This document shows positions 21,836 through 34,060 of a stretch of DNA of 64,000 bases, one piece after another (the first letter of the stretch is position 1; the number at the start of each line of letters is the position of its first letter). The notes under the pieces are model-generated. The model was not told the origin of the DNA, did no database searches, and was given only the letters and a program-made list of their open reading frames with translations. Source of the DNA: Diogma glabrata (Eukaryota > Arthropoda > Insecta > Diptera > Cylindrotomidae); assembly GCA_963693315.1 (NCBI GenBank), contig OY856187.1, forward strand, positions 117,655,166-117,719,165. Reading direction: 5' to 3'. A program made the translations under genes and the position numbers.

Positions 21836-23038
21836 TCTGTATCAAAAATTATTTTTTGTTTTGTATCAAAAGGAATGTGAAAATACTAAAACAACACACG
21901 ATTTCAAATGAAACAATAAATTAAATATATTACAAAGCTTCCGACAGAAAAACATTATACATTTATATATTATAAAAACAATTCGACAATTATTTATAAC
22001 TCTGAAGAGTTCAAGACCCACATTTGTGTTTGCAAAATAAACTATAAAATACATAGAAATCAAATGATTGTTAAAGAAAGAAATAATGAATCAAATATAA
22101 AAATTCTTCAATCACCAAACTAGTTCAAGTTTCAAATCCCGTTTCTTACATTCATTCATAAATTATTTTTTTTACGAGAAAATAAAACAAAATGATAGGC
22201 TTTTAAAAAAAATATAAAAATTCCACATAATACAATTTAAGAAATAATAATACAATGATATCACTTTCTTTAATCAAATGGTAAACAAAGTATATAAAAA
22301 AACCTAGGAATTTATAGGGCTAACTAAACAGTTATAATAGTAGAAGTGGTTTATTGATCATTATATGAATTGAAAATTGAGCAAAAGAGAAAAAGTAACA
22401 TTCATGCAGTACATATATGTGGATTGATTTATAATGAATCATATGTTTATTTATTGTACATATATCATATGTCCATGATGGATCATAAGTTTCATTGCTT
22501 ATTTTTTAAAGTTAGACACGCCGTCTGATGTGTTTTCAATTGATGGCCAGATGTAAAATTCCGATAGTTATTTGTGTAACAAAAACAGAAATTGCAAGAA
22601 ATTGTCGGTTGAACAATGTTTGCTCCTACAGTCGGTAGTGTAACAAAACGCAAAATCCTTACTAGTACGACGTTGTTGAGCGTGACATTTGGAAGTTTTA
22701 CGAACATTAACACGTCGATTTTAAAGCTTTACTACTTTATGTGAAGCTTTAACACACAAATATTCAGGTAATTCTAGAAAAATGTATAACTTCCTGATAT
22801 AGGCGAAGTTCTTTTATACAAGTCAGTTTTCGAACTCAGAACTTTGATGATCACGTTTCAATACCTTTTGAATAGGGATTACAACCCCGTGATTAGCGTT
22901 TTATGCAGCCCGGGACTACGGGATTTATAAAGTGCTAATCTCGGGATTTGTGTGTTTATTGGATTCGGGATTTGTGTGTTTTCTGGTTTTAAAGACGAAA
23001 AAAAGCATATTTTTGTGATTTTTTTGCGGCGACATGAG

Positions 23039-24134
23039 TAGTGTTTGCAATCTTGGTATCCGGGTACCCGGATACCCGGCTATTTAGGCAGATTTTTTTG
23101 GGTATTAAATATCCGGATATTTTGGCCGAATACCCGAACAACAAAGGGTCCAGTTTGTTCTCAATAAAATTTACAAAATAAAATTCAACTCATTCTCTTT
23201 TTGCAAATTTGAATTATTCTTTATGCTAGTTGTTAACAAATGATTCTATTCTAACCATACAAATTGCAATATGTCCATAAACATTAAACTATAAAAATTA
23301 AACCAGCCACATTCGTAAACATTAAACTGCCTCTAGTTAATTATTATTGTTGGGATTACGAAAACAACAGAAAAACGACGAAGAAAACATAACAAAATTT
23401 ATGGAATTTTAGTTCTTATTAAAATTAAAATTAGGTCATAAAAAATTAAGGATCTTCATTGGTTATTTGTTTATATTTAGTTTAAAATAGAAACGGTAAA
23501 TATATTATGATAAGTTTTTATTTAAGATTTAAGCTAATAATTAAAATAAGTGTCATCGAAAGTGTGGGACCAGTTCAAGAAAATGTCATCAGATAAATCT
23601 CGGTGCCACGTAGTTGGATGCGCACGAATAATTTCAACTAAATGGGGAAATACGCCAGCAATGAAAAATCAAATCGGATAATGATGCGGCTAATTATAAT
23701 ATTGAAAATTTACAACTACAAAAATGTATTGCTGTCTACACAAGATCTACTATAGATAACAGTGGTACTACAGTTGATAAAGAGCTGAAAATGCTGTTTG
23801 TAAATAAAGAAAACCGAAAAAATGATAGAAAATTTAAATCAATCGTTATTGACCGTGAAGCCAACATCCACTTTATCGGAGCGGGTTTTTTCTATTGCAG
23901 GAATTTAAAAAAAAAATACGAAATCGGATGAGTACAGCTACCCTAAATGCTTTAATATTTTTGAAATATTATTTTACAATTAAAAAATGATCAATTTTTA
24001 GTTTACTACTGTGAGGTTTTTTTTATTGTTTTTCATCTTTTAATTTTTTTATAACTACCCGGGTTATCCGGGTAATTTGGAAAATACTAATCGAGTAACC
24101 GGGTAATTTGAAATTGGGTAATTTGGCATCACTA
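23039..24134 (+). mobile_element. hAT transposon deletion derivative with BED-finger and dimerisation remnants
   Basis: The 8-base duplication GACATGAG flanks both sides (23031-23038 and 24135-24142). The termini start TAGTG and end CACTA, with CCGGGTA-rich subterminal repeats near both ends (GTATCCGGGTACCCGGATAC on the left). Two coding relics point the same way. Near 23565-23670 is VWDQFKKMSSDKSRC, like the start of a BED zinc finger. Near 23840-23985 is TVKPTSTLSERVFSIAG, then, after a one-base slip, KKKIRNRMSTATLNALIFLK, the conserved C-terminal hAT dimerisation region. The catalytic middle has been deleted, so it could move only with help from an intact relative. Confidence 0.9.
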
Positions 24135-24357
24135 GACATGAGTAATACAATTTTATTAAATTTAATTACATATTATTGTACAGCTTTTGAAGTATGTCAG
24201 AAAAAATTTTCCATTAAAAATATTGATAAATAAGCCGGTGACGTTGAATCTCCAGAGGCGCCTGGAAAAAAAGTGGTTTTGCGGTGAACATTATAACCCG
24301 TTACCGGATCAAGTGAAACAAAAATATTGATATGCATTTTAAAAGTGATGTATTTCT

Positions 24358-24500
24358 CGAGGTAATCACGAAGAGTCTTTTTTTCTATTTTTTGCAGCAC
24401 TTGGAAGTGAAAAACGCGATTTTAGCTCAAAAAATCGCGGTTAATTTGTTATCAAAAAATAGAAAAAAATGAAAAAAAAAACTCTTCGTGATTACCTGTT
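24358..24500. repeat. Inverted repeat with 40-base arms
   Basis: GAGGTAATCACGAAGAGTCT and a following T-rich run at 24358-24397 are mirrored by 24458-24499, which ends ACTCTTCGTGATTACCTG. The loop holds AAAACGCGATTTTAGC and AAAAAATCGCGG, a second small inverted pair. Confidence 0.8.
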
Positions 24501-25138
24501 GATTTATGTGAAGAAGTAATGTTCAAATTTTCAAAAGGATCGGTTCAGTAGATTTTGAGTTCTAATATTCACGAACTTCAAAAATGACGTTTTCGGGAAA
24601 ATGGGGTCAAACGGCAACCCTGTTGAAACGCTGTAACTCCGTTAGTTTTACTCGGATTGACTTAAAATTTGTACACAATATTTTCGAGTTATTGTTCATT
24701 CAGAAAAAAAAATGCAAAAAAAAAAATTTTAAAACCATGCCTGTTTTAAATTTTAAAACCTGCCTATAGATATTCCCTATCAAATTACACCTCTTCAACT
24801 GCATACATACTTCACAAAGTATGATAAACACTACTATACGTTCTCAATTATAACATTACTAAATCACAGTATAAAACCACAAAACTAAAACGTAGGTCAT
24901 ATTACTCCACTACCTCTATCATCTGATATATCTTCCTTTCCATCGTTTTCTACTGCTCCTATTCCTAAACCAAACCTTTCTAATTCTACACAACATCCGT
25001 TGCCAACACTTGCTTCAGTACTAAACAATCAGGGAACTTTCCAATCCTATATACACTTTTTACAGCCATAAGTTGCATTAGCTCTTCTAACGCCTAACTT
25101 TTAAATAGTACAACTCACTCTAGAAATACCCGACTAGC

Positions 25139-25660
25139 AATTTGCTCATGTATGCCCTAGTATGATCCGGGCCGGATCAGGGTGTAATATAAGGTAAATC
25201 CTAATAGGGCATTGGCATCCGGTCCCTATCAGAAATCATACTTGATTTCACTACTAGGGCGTGCCGTATTTGTCCTGATCCGGCCCGAATTTAGAAAACC
25301 TATCTCATCCCAGTAAATGCCCGACCAGGGCCTGATCAGAATCATATCTGATTTTCCAATTAAAGTATGCCCTATTTGTCCTGATCTGAGCCCTATTTCA
25401 TTTTAATAAATTTCATTTGGTTAAAATTCACTAGACTAGACTATTATCCATTTTAGATATACATAGTTTGCAAAATTTCACATATACTTTAGTTATCGCT
25501 TCTCTGCGTTATGAATACATAAAGGTAAGTATAAAGTTAGAATATTTTTATAAACATTTTTTTCTAATGTATGCAGTAGCAAATTTTCTAATTTTTCTAA
25601 TGTATGTTAAGGAAAATTTCCTTCAATTTTAAATGATCCGGTCCTGATCAATTTCCAAAA
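25139..25660 (+). mobile_element. Transposon with subterminal palindrome arrays, copy B (CCTGATCAGG type)
   Basis: The left end, CCCGACTAGCAATTTGCTCA, resembles copy A's terminus. Motifs such as GATCCGGGCCGGATCAGGG, CCTAATAGGGCATTGG and GACCAGGGCCTGATCAG follow. From about 25434 the core AAATTCACTAGA, ATTATCCATTTTAGA and TTTAGTTATCGCTTCTC is shared with the other copies. The right array is reduced to one motif (CCGGTCCTGATCA at about 25635), so the copy is probably truncated there. Confidence 0.72.
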
Positions 25661-28200
25661 TGGGTTTTAAAAACACACGGAAACAGTTATCCTAAATGTT
25701 TGTTTTTTGGAATGCTTTGGAATTACTTTTCACTAAGGCTTTGTGCGTAACGACGAAATAATGACAGGTGCAAATTATTAACCGTCAAAATTTTGTCTTG
25801 AGAAATTTTTATTTACTAAAAAAATTAAAAAATTGAGTAATGCCACCTAACCTCTCTTTATATTTACCTCTCTAATGTGACGAATCTATTTGGTTAAGAG
25901 CTGTACCTAAATTACGTAACGCAAAATTCCAAATTGTCACATTTTTAAAACTCCCACCCCGACCCTACATGTCATTTCACAAAATTTTATGAAAATTTCT
26001 AAATGTAAAAACGTTTTTTTTAAATAAAAATTTTTCACAACCATTTTTATTAAATCGATTCGATGTTTCTCCATTTCTATATTTGCTGGTGTGGCTGAAA
26101 TCTTCAATCCTTTATCTGACTGATAACGGAATTTGTGATGGTAAAATTCGTCCAGGCATAAAGTGAACTACGTGGATCTAAACAATACTCGATATTTTTG
26201 CATTATACTATTTGCGTAAACTATTGACTTGTTCTAACATGCTCTGCTATCCATGAAATATCTTTAGGCAGTAAGTTATTTTCATCCATTTCAGGTTCAA
26301 TGTCAGGATCATCAAAGGTAGAAAATCCATCTAAAACTAATTGATGCTATATTTCTGCCAATGTTTTACCACAAAATTCAAAATTATTTTCAGTTTCTTC
26401 ATTTATTGTCCTACCTTGATAATCTAAATGTAATTTTTTTAATCATTTAATTTTACAAATCAAAAATTATTAACATTTTGAAATTGTATTTACAAGGCAT
26501 CTATTATCAAACATTTAAAATTGTGAAATAGTTTCTTAACCAAACCAAACAGTTTATAAAAATTAAATATTTATACTTTTTAATTTTATACAAATATTGT
26601 AAGCTTAAAAACTCTTAATCATACCGATCTAATTATTATTGAGGCTAAAAATGTATGTCACAAAATTAGAAAATATGAGTGTTTGTTTCCATTGTTGTAA
26701 AGTTTTTTTTTGAACACATAATGGCGTAATCAGTTCATATGTTAAAAAAAAGAATATTATTATATTGAATATCCGATATCGGCAATTCATACGTGAAGTT
26801 TTGGAAACTAGAAAAAAATCACTAACAACCTGCAGCGACATTTTTTGGAATAACGAGAACAACATAAAAGAATAAAATGTTTGTCATTTTTGTTTGTATT
26901 AGTAAGAAAAATTTATCTCTATACACATTTTTAAAATTGATCTAGTGACGAAAACTGGTTAAAAGTTCATTGAACTCAATATTATTAAATTAAGCTAAAA
27001 GCTTTAAAATTATCATTTATATTTCAAAGTTACCAAACAAAAGCTGCAAAAAAAATATTTTAATTTTTTAACCTTGGAACGATTTTATATTTCCCACGAC
27101 AAAACATACAAACAATATTTAATTTAAAGATAACTAATAGTCTTTTCTCGATAAAGGCAATAAATTAGTGTTATCTTGATTCGTAAGCTAACCACTGCTC
27201 AAAAATATATTACATACAACCAAGCAAAATCGTAAGCTATTGCTCTTCGATTCGCACTAAATCACTAAATTTTAAATCTAAATGACAACCAGTAATTAAT
27301 AGGTGCTTTTAGAACTATTGTAACTTTTGAAAATGTTCAAAGTCTATTTTTCTACAAAAAAAAACCAGAAAATTATTTAGTTTCATTAAACAGAAATAAA
27401 TATTAACTCAAAGAATATTAATCATTTCACATAAATATTGATAGAAAAACAACATTCCTCAGATTAGAAGGTTTTTTAATTTCATTTATAAAAATATAAG
27501 TTTTAATTAATTTGCATCTCATTAAACCTAAAGTGGTGCAGAGCTTTTTATATTTGATGAAAGTATTAAATAAATCTATTTTTAAGGATTAGAAACAAAT
27601 GAAATAATATTGTTCGATTTTGACGCAAGAGATAAAAATTTTAACTGATAGGAATAATACCAATATTTATGATAAAACGCTGACGCCATGGCGCTAATAT
27701 AAATCTAATTAGATATTTTGCTTGTAAATTTACTACTTATTAGCTCTATTTAAAATCAACTTCATACAAACTATAATTTACAAAACAAAATTCTAAATAA
27801 AATTTTATTTTTAAATTTAAGGCATCAGGCTTTACCTAAGAATGCACCCAATCGTTGGCAATAATGCATAATGTTGCTTTAGACTTTTATTAAACTGGCC
27901 CGAAATTTTATAATAGCAAGAAGTAACTTAAGAATAAGTTACTTTAGTTAAAGACTCATTGTATTTAATCACAATTATTTCTATGCGTTAAATGAATTTA
28001 ATGGTCTAATCAACATTTTCAATTTTCTAGCCTTCCAATATGGTCAGAGCTTGTATTTGAACCATTTGTCTTAATCGGAGTTTTTGTGTTATCTACACAT
28101 CATAAGAGCTTCTGTGGCTGTTTAAGCCAATTCTCAGCACAGTACTAGTTTCCACCTTTTAGCCATTTTTTAACTGAATAGAAAATATCGCCTCTCTCTC
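25661..28200. other. AT-rich intronic sequence, nothing recognised
   Basis: Short chance frames only. No repeat arms, retroelement motifs or splice-bounded coding segments were found by reading both strands. Confidence 0.5.
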
Positions 28201-28219
28201 TCGTTATGTATATACATAT

Positions 28220-28760
28220 TTACCATATTTTTAAACGATTTTTTACAGACACTCTGAACTCTTCGTTGATGACAGCCAAAATTGAAGTAATATCAATTTG
28301 CAGCTCGCTAGGTGGAGAGAAGTGGGGTGTGGGGTGTGGAATAATTTCAGAATAAAATTGTGGAATAATTTCAGAAATTATGTCGTGGCACACTGAGGCA
28401 ACCGAATTAATTTGGTAAGTACATTTTTGTATGCACTTTCTCATGAGTTATTTTACCCTCAGTTTTTACATGCTGGAGCGAGCGATCTACCCTTATTAAT
28501 AGCGATTGGTGTTTGCCATTCTTTTACCTTACTTAAGAAATCATTATGACGCTGCTCATAGTCCTTGCGATTTCTCATTCGTGTTGGAACCCCTGAAAGA
28601 AAGTATGTTTAGCGTATCGTTCATCCAGTTCAAATCGGCAGAGAATTTTTTACTGTTGACGAACAGCTCCACGTCCACTTTTTGCTCTCCGACTGTTTGT
28701 TTCAGTGGGTCTTGTGCTGCCTCTCAGTGGTTAAGAATAGAAACGTAATAACCAGATGGA
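28220..28760 (-). other. Unrecognised coding-like stretch with higher GC
   Basis: On the minus strand two adjoining frames read plausibly as protein. One is KVDVELFVNSKKFSADLNWM followed by NDTLNILSFRG (about 28690-28600); the other, overlapping, is VPTRMRNRKDYEQRHNDFLS followed by KVKEWQTPIA (about 28600-28510). A one-base slip would join them. Further left, 28310-28390 contains a repeated ATAATTTCAGAA motif. Base composition is less AT-biased than the flanks. I do not recognise the family. It could be a retroelement gag relic or a processed gene relic; no splice sites fit InR. Confidence 0.35.
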
Positions 28761-29180
28761 ATCGGAATAAAACAACACAAAGGTCGAGAAATGGTGTGGC
28801 ATAATGGTTGCAAATAACCTTAGAGTATATATAAATATAGAGAGAACATAACTTGTATGAAGAGAGAAATAAAAAAAGGTGATAGCATATGGCATAGTCA
28901 ATTTTTCGTTTTTCCATTTTGATTTGTTTTTATATCAAATTGTAAATTAAAAATATTTTTAAATTTGAAATGCTAAAAAATATTAAATGTTTTCTAAATA
29001 GTTGTGCTAATTTTTATAAAATGAATGACAATAATTAGGAGAGTAATTTTAATTTATTGTGTTATTTCCAGTGATTATTTAAGTCAAATATTTTATAAAG
29101 GACAAGCATTATTTTCAAGCGATATAAAATATCAAAAATTATATGTTTGGCTATAATAAAAACCTAAATGTCAGCATTTT

Positions 29181-29944
29181 AGGTAGATTTCATATAAAAA
29201 TCTACCTATTGCAATGTCCGTCATCTCGGAATTTCGGAAAAATTTTGATACCAAACGACTATATATTTAAAGCGGAGACGGAAAAACAAAAAAAAAAAAA
29301 ATTATATATATGTATATATATAACGATATGAGGTATAACGGAATTTAGCGGCACTCTCACGGACGCATTTGTTGACCTAGACCAAAAATTTTTTCTGAGC
29401 GTGTTGCGGCAAACAATCTCTTGGATAAGTTCGACAACTGGCCATATCCGGGTACAGGTTAAGAGTCTAGAGCCTTAAAACTGTCAAAAACAAAGCGTTA
29501 TAACGGCCGTTTGGGGCAAAATATGTAAACAAAATTTATAAATATTAATTATTTGAACATATTTTTATCATTTTTTAAAAAGACATCTGCAATAAAAGGT
29601 TCTTTAGCTATCTGCAATAAACTGTGTGAAGTACAACGGCATTTAGCGGCACTTTCACGGTCGCATTTTTTCACTTACGCTAAAAATATTTTCTGGGTAT
29701 GTTGCGGCAAACAGTTTCCTGAATATGTTTGACAATTGGCCATATCGGGGTACAGGTTAAGTGCCTGGAGCCCAAAAACTGTATAAAATAATGTTTATTT
29801 TTAAAGTTTGTGGAATACTTCTGTTTTAGGTAGATTTCATATAAAAATCTACCTATTGCAATGGGCTTCATCTCGGAATTTCGGAAAAATTTTGATGCCA
29901 AACGACTATATGTGATAAGCGGAGATGGAAAAACAAAAAAAAAA

Positions 29945-30020
<76 letters not shown>

Positions 30021-30160
30021 CGATATGAGGTATAACGGAATTTAGCGGCACTCTCACGGTCGCATTTTTCGACCTACACCAAAATAATTTTCTGTGTATG
30101 TTTCGGCAAATAATGTCTTGGACAAGTTCGTGAACTGGCCATATCCGGGTACCGGTTAAG
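29181..30160. repeat. Direct repeat pair headed by a 27-base palindrome
   Basis: The palindrome AGGTAGATTT...AAATCTACCT begins at 29181 and again at 29828 (spacing about 647). Each copy is followed by TTGCAATG, TCATCTCGGAATTTCGG, ACGACTATA, an AT run and CGATATGAGGTATAACGG. Modules starting TTTAGCGGCACT with TTGCGGCAAACA or a variant, and GGCCATATC, recur at about 29345, 29640 and 30040. An inverted relative of the palindrome end is at 60890-60985. Confidence 0.85.
29949..30019. repeat. (AT)n microsatellite, about 35 units
   Basis: An uninterrupted AT dinucleotide run of about 70 bases lies inside the second direct repeat. The equivalent place in the first repeat (29300-29322) has only a short ATATATGTATATATAT stretch, so the tract expanded in one copy. 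Confidence 0.97.
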
Positions 30161-31840
30161 CGGCTAGAGCCTAAAAAGTCGAATAATCTAGGGCGCTATA
30201 ACTTCCGTTTTAATAATAATATTTTAATAAAATTTAAAAATATTGAATATTTGAACCTTTTTCTATCATTTTTATCCAGATGACAACTTTGGCGTTTCAG
30301 GTTCCTCAAAAATCAGCTGTTTTAAAAATTTACTAAACTTTGCTGCCCTTGACCTAGCTGAAATGGCCAAGCTCATATTTGAAAACTTTTTTTCACGTAC
30401 TTCAAATATAAATCTTTCCAGAATTTAAAAAAAAAATGATCCAAGTCCAGAGGTTGAGCCGCTAAGTTTGTTGAAACCAATACAAACGCAAACGGCTATG
30501 CTTTCATCATTTTTAAGTTTATGTTGTTTAAACTCCTATTTTCTCTTAGATACATTTTTCATTTATAACGTCAGAGATTTTCAACGTTCTAACAAAATAG
30601 GTTCCAATTTTATAAGCATTATACTACACCTATTGTGTGAAAAATCTAAAGCCAGTGAATACCACTAAGAAAATTATAAAAACCGAAAAAAATTGAAAAA
30701 TAAATAAATAAAAACACAAAACAAATCATATCTAAATTCATGCATACAATGGGCGCTTAAAAAATTAAGTATATGAAACGTATTTTTACCAATCAATTAG
30801 ACTAAATAATTACAGATAAGTGTTAAACTTATAAACATTAAACAAAATAACCGTAATCCCAAACAACCTTAAAATAAATTTATTGTAGATAGATAAAACT
30901 ACATACATCACCCCTAAAATCAAATTAAAGTTTTTTTTCTTTGTCTATTTAAAAAAAAAACAAAAATTGTGGGAAAATGAAAAGAAGGAGTTAAGTATTG
31001 GTTTTTGTTTATAGGTATTTGTTTTGTTTTCGAATTGTTTAAAAAAAACAACATTTGAATATTATGAGATTGATAATGTTTTTCTAATATTTTTTTAGCT
31101 AGATTTTTTTATAGGTAGATTTCATAGAAAAATTACATTTTCTATTTACCAAAATGAATTGCATTTTGGGTCAAACTAAATTTCCAAGCGGTTTTTAGAA
31201 GATTGCATATATTTAATGAGGTATTTACTTTTATGTAAGAAAATGTTAGTAAAATACGTGAAATAGAGAGATAATAGATCTGCAAATGGAAATGATAATT
31301 AAAACAATGTGTGTATGGAAATTGTTAACTTGTTGAAAATATTGGTTGGAAAAAATGTTTTGCGTTGTTGTAGTTGTATGCACCTATATATGTGATGTAT
31401 GCGTATGGATAGTTGTAATCATATTAGAAGCAAAAAATGGTTTAAAAAACCGTTGAAATTATGCAATGGTAATTATCACCTTATAATCGTTTCTAAATTA
31501 GTTTAAGCTAGACTGTTAGAAGTGTTAGTTGCAACAAAAATTATAAGTCAACAAAATAAGAATAATTATTTTAATTATTTGATATATAATTATTTAATGC
31601 TAAGGTCGTGTTTCAAATGTTTTCGGTGAAAATTTCCAACTTCCTACGAAAAACAACAAAAAAAAAATCTTGTACTCTACCTCAGTGGCGGTAATTAAAT
31701 TTTTTTAGGCAGATTTCGCATAATTTTAGTTAATTTTATATCTATTTTAATTAATTTTACATTCATTTCCATTAATTCACAATATGTTTTTTAAAATGAA
31801 TTGTTAGTTTTATTTGTATCTAATGTTAGTTTTTTTTAAA

Positions 31841-32053
31841 GTAATCTGATAAATCCGATTCTAATTGCACACATAACTGTCTGATCCCGAAATCTACCTA
31901 TTTCTAGCGGATATACCTGCCGCTCGGACTTTTTTTTAATTAGTGTTTTTTATAAAGTAATCTGATAAATCCGATTCGAATTATACACATAACTGTCTGA
32001 TCCCGAAATCTACCTATTTCTAGCGAATATACCTGCCGCTCGGACTTTTTTTT
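31841..32053 (+). repeat. Two 116-base tandem units
   Basis: GTAATCTGATAAATCCGATT begins each unit at 31841 and 31957, and each ends with ACCTGCCGCTCGGAC before a T-run. Both contain CCCGAAATCTACCTATTTCT, linking them to the AGGTAGATTTC family seen at 29.2, 29.8, 31.1 and 60.9 kb. Confidence 0.92.
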
Positions 32054-32439
32054 TTTGACACAGTAGCAGGAACAGTACAATTTTGAATCAAATGAAAAAG
32101 CTACGCACGTCTATGAGGAGAAATAACGGTTTCTTAAAGAAGAAAACAAACAAACACAAAAACAATTTGACGTAAGTCTATGCACGCTAAATATTTGTTG
32201 TGCTAATCGGTTGCAAATAGTTTAAATCACGACATTTCATATTATTTTTACTCAACAGACTATAAACAATACATTGACAAAATAAATTTAAGAAAAATAA
32301 TAATTATAATTAATTCAAATGAGAAAAAATTATCCATTCATAAAATATTTTTCATATGACAGTGTATCTTTTCTTCTTATTGTTTTGCTTTTTTTGATGT
32401 GGGATGAGGGATTTCAAAATTTTTTTTTTCTAAAAATAG

Positions 32440-34060
32440 GTATAGTCAAGGGACAGGTCCGAAAGGACGCTGTGTTCGATAACTGTACCGGAAGTGTGTC
32501 AAAAAAATCATTATGTTTGTCAAAAATAGCAAATTTTCATATTTTTGGCTTAAAAACGTTCATTTTAAGTGATTACGAGTAGGAACATTAAATTTGGACA
32601 AACCTTGATGGTAGGGATTAGTATGTGAGATCAAAAACTAGATTATTGCATTATAAGTTTGTCAAAAAAATGTTGTCAAGTGTGTCAAAAGAAAGATTTT
32701 TATTTATTTTTTTACCAAATGTTTTGGAAAAAAAATGAAATTGTTTGTTTGAAATGAAATTTTATTATTATTATTGAGATTTATGGCATTATAAGTTTGT
32801 CAAAAAATTGTTGTCAAGTGTGTCAAAAGGTTTTTATTTATTTTTTACCCAATTTTTTTAGAAAGTAATAAAATTAATAGTTTGTAAGACATGAAATTTT
32901 ATTATTATTATAGAGAATTATGGCATTATAAGTTTGTCAAAAAAATAATGTCAAGTGTGTCAAAAAATGATTTCATTTATTTTTTTATCCAAATTTTTGG
33001 AAAAAAATTGTAGCTGTTTTTATGACGTAAATGTCATTTAAAATGAATTTGGACATGGACATTTTTGAATTTGTTATAGTTTTTGAAATATTTTTGGAAT
33101 TTTGAAAAAGTTTGTATTTTTGATTTCGTAATCATTTTTGCAATATTTTTAGAATTTCGGAAAAAGTTTTAATTTTCGATTTTGTAAGACTTTTTTGAAT
33201 ATTTTTAGAATTTTGAAAAATTTTTATTTTTGATTTCATTATAATTTTTGGAATTTTGAAAAAATTTTCAATTTTTGATTTTGTAATAATTTTTGCAATA
33301 TTTTTAGAATTTTTGAAAAAGTTTGAATTTTTAAGAATTTTTGGATTATTATTGGAATTTATAAAAAGTTTAAATATTTGATTTCATTCTAATTTTTGGA
33401 ATTTTGAAAAAAGTTTCAATTTTTGATTTTGTTATAATTTTTGCAATACTTTTAGAATTTTGAAACAAATAGAAATTTTGAATTTTACATATACATATAT
33501 ATATTTAGAATTTTGAAAAAAGTTTCATTTTTTGATTTTGTAAGAATTTTTGGAATATTTTTAGAATTTTGAAAAATTTTATATTTTTGATTTTATTATA
33601 ATTTTTGGAATTTTGAAAAAAGTTTTAATTTTTGATTTTGTAATAATTTTTGCAATATTTTTAGAATTTTGGAAAAGTTTAAATTTTTAAGAATTTTTGG
33701 AATATTATCGGAATTTAAGATTTAAACTTTTCCTAAAAATTTGATTTTATTCTAATTTTTGGAATTTTGATAAAAGGTTGATTTTATTTAATTTAACAAT
33801 ATTTTTGGAATTTTGATTATAATTTTCCGGCAACGTATTGATGTTTCGTGTTAGTTTTGTAATAAATTTTTAAACAGAGATAAAAAATACTTGTAGTTTA
33901 ACAAAGAGTTATGTTTGATATACATCGCTGCCCAAAACTAAAAACCATGTCCTCATAAAAGTTTTTTGCCGAAAACTATATACAAATCCTTAACCCAGAC
34001 CGAAGTCCTGATATCTCAGAGCTGTGAGATTTCAGCCCCACCATATTTGTCCTCATAAAG
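32440..34060 (+). repeat. Dispersed repeat with internal minisatellite, copy 1
   Basis: The head, TGTGTTCGATAACTGTACCG and repeated AAGTGTGTCAAAA motifs, is shared with 59500-59720. The tail, TATAATTTTCCGGCAACGTA and later AAATCCTTAACCCAGACC, is shared with 60445-60590. Between them is a long array of TTTTTGGAATTTTGAAAAAG-like words. Similar order in two places 27 kb apart shows one family of repeats, of unknown class. Confidence 0.8.
33070..33830 (+). repeat. Minisatellite built on TTGATTTTGTAATAATTTTTG words
   Basis: Alternating sub-units of 60 to 80 bases contain TTTTTGCAATATTTTTAGAA or TAATTTTTGGAATTTTGAAA. A higher-order period of roughly 358 bases is suggested by the similarity of 33230-33470 to 33590-33760. 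Confidence 0.85.

Noticed and set aside
29680..30057. A minus-strand protein with a long isoleucine-tyrosine run
   Set aside because: It is the (AT)n microsatellite read as codons, flanked by repeat sequence.
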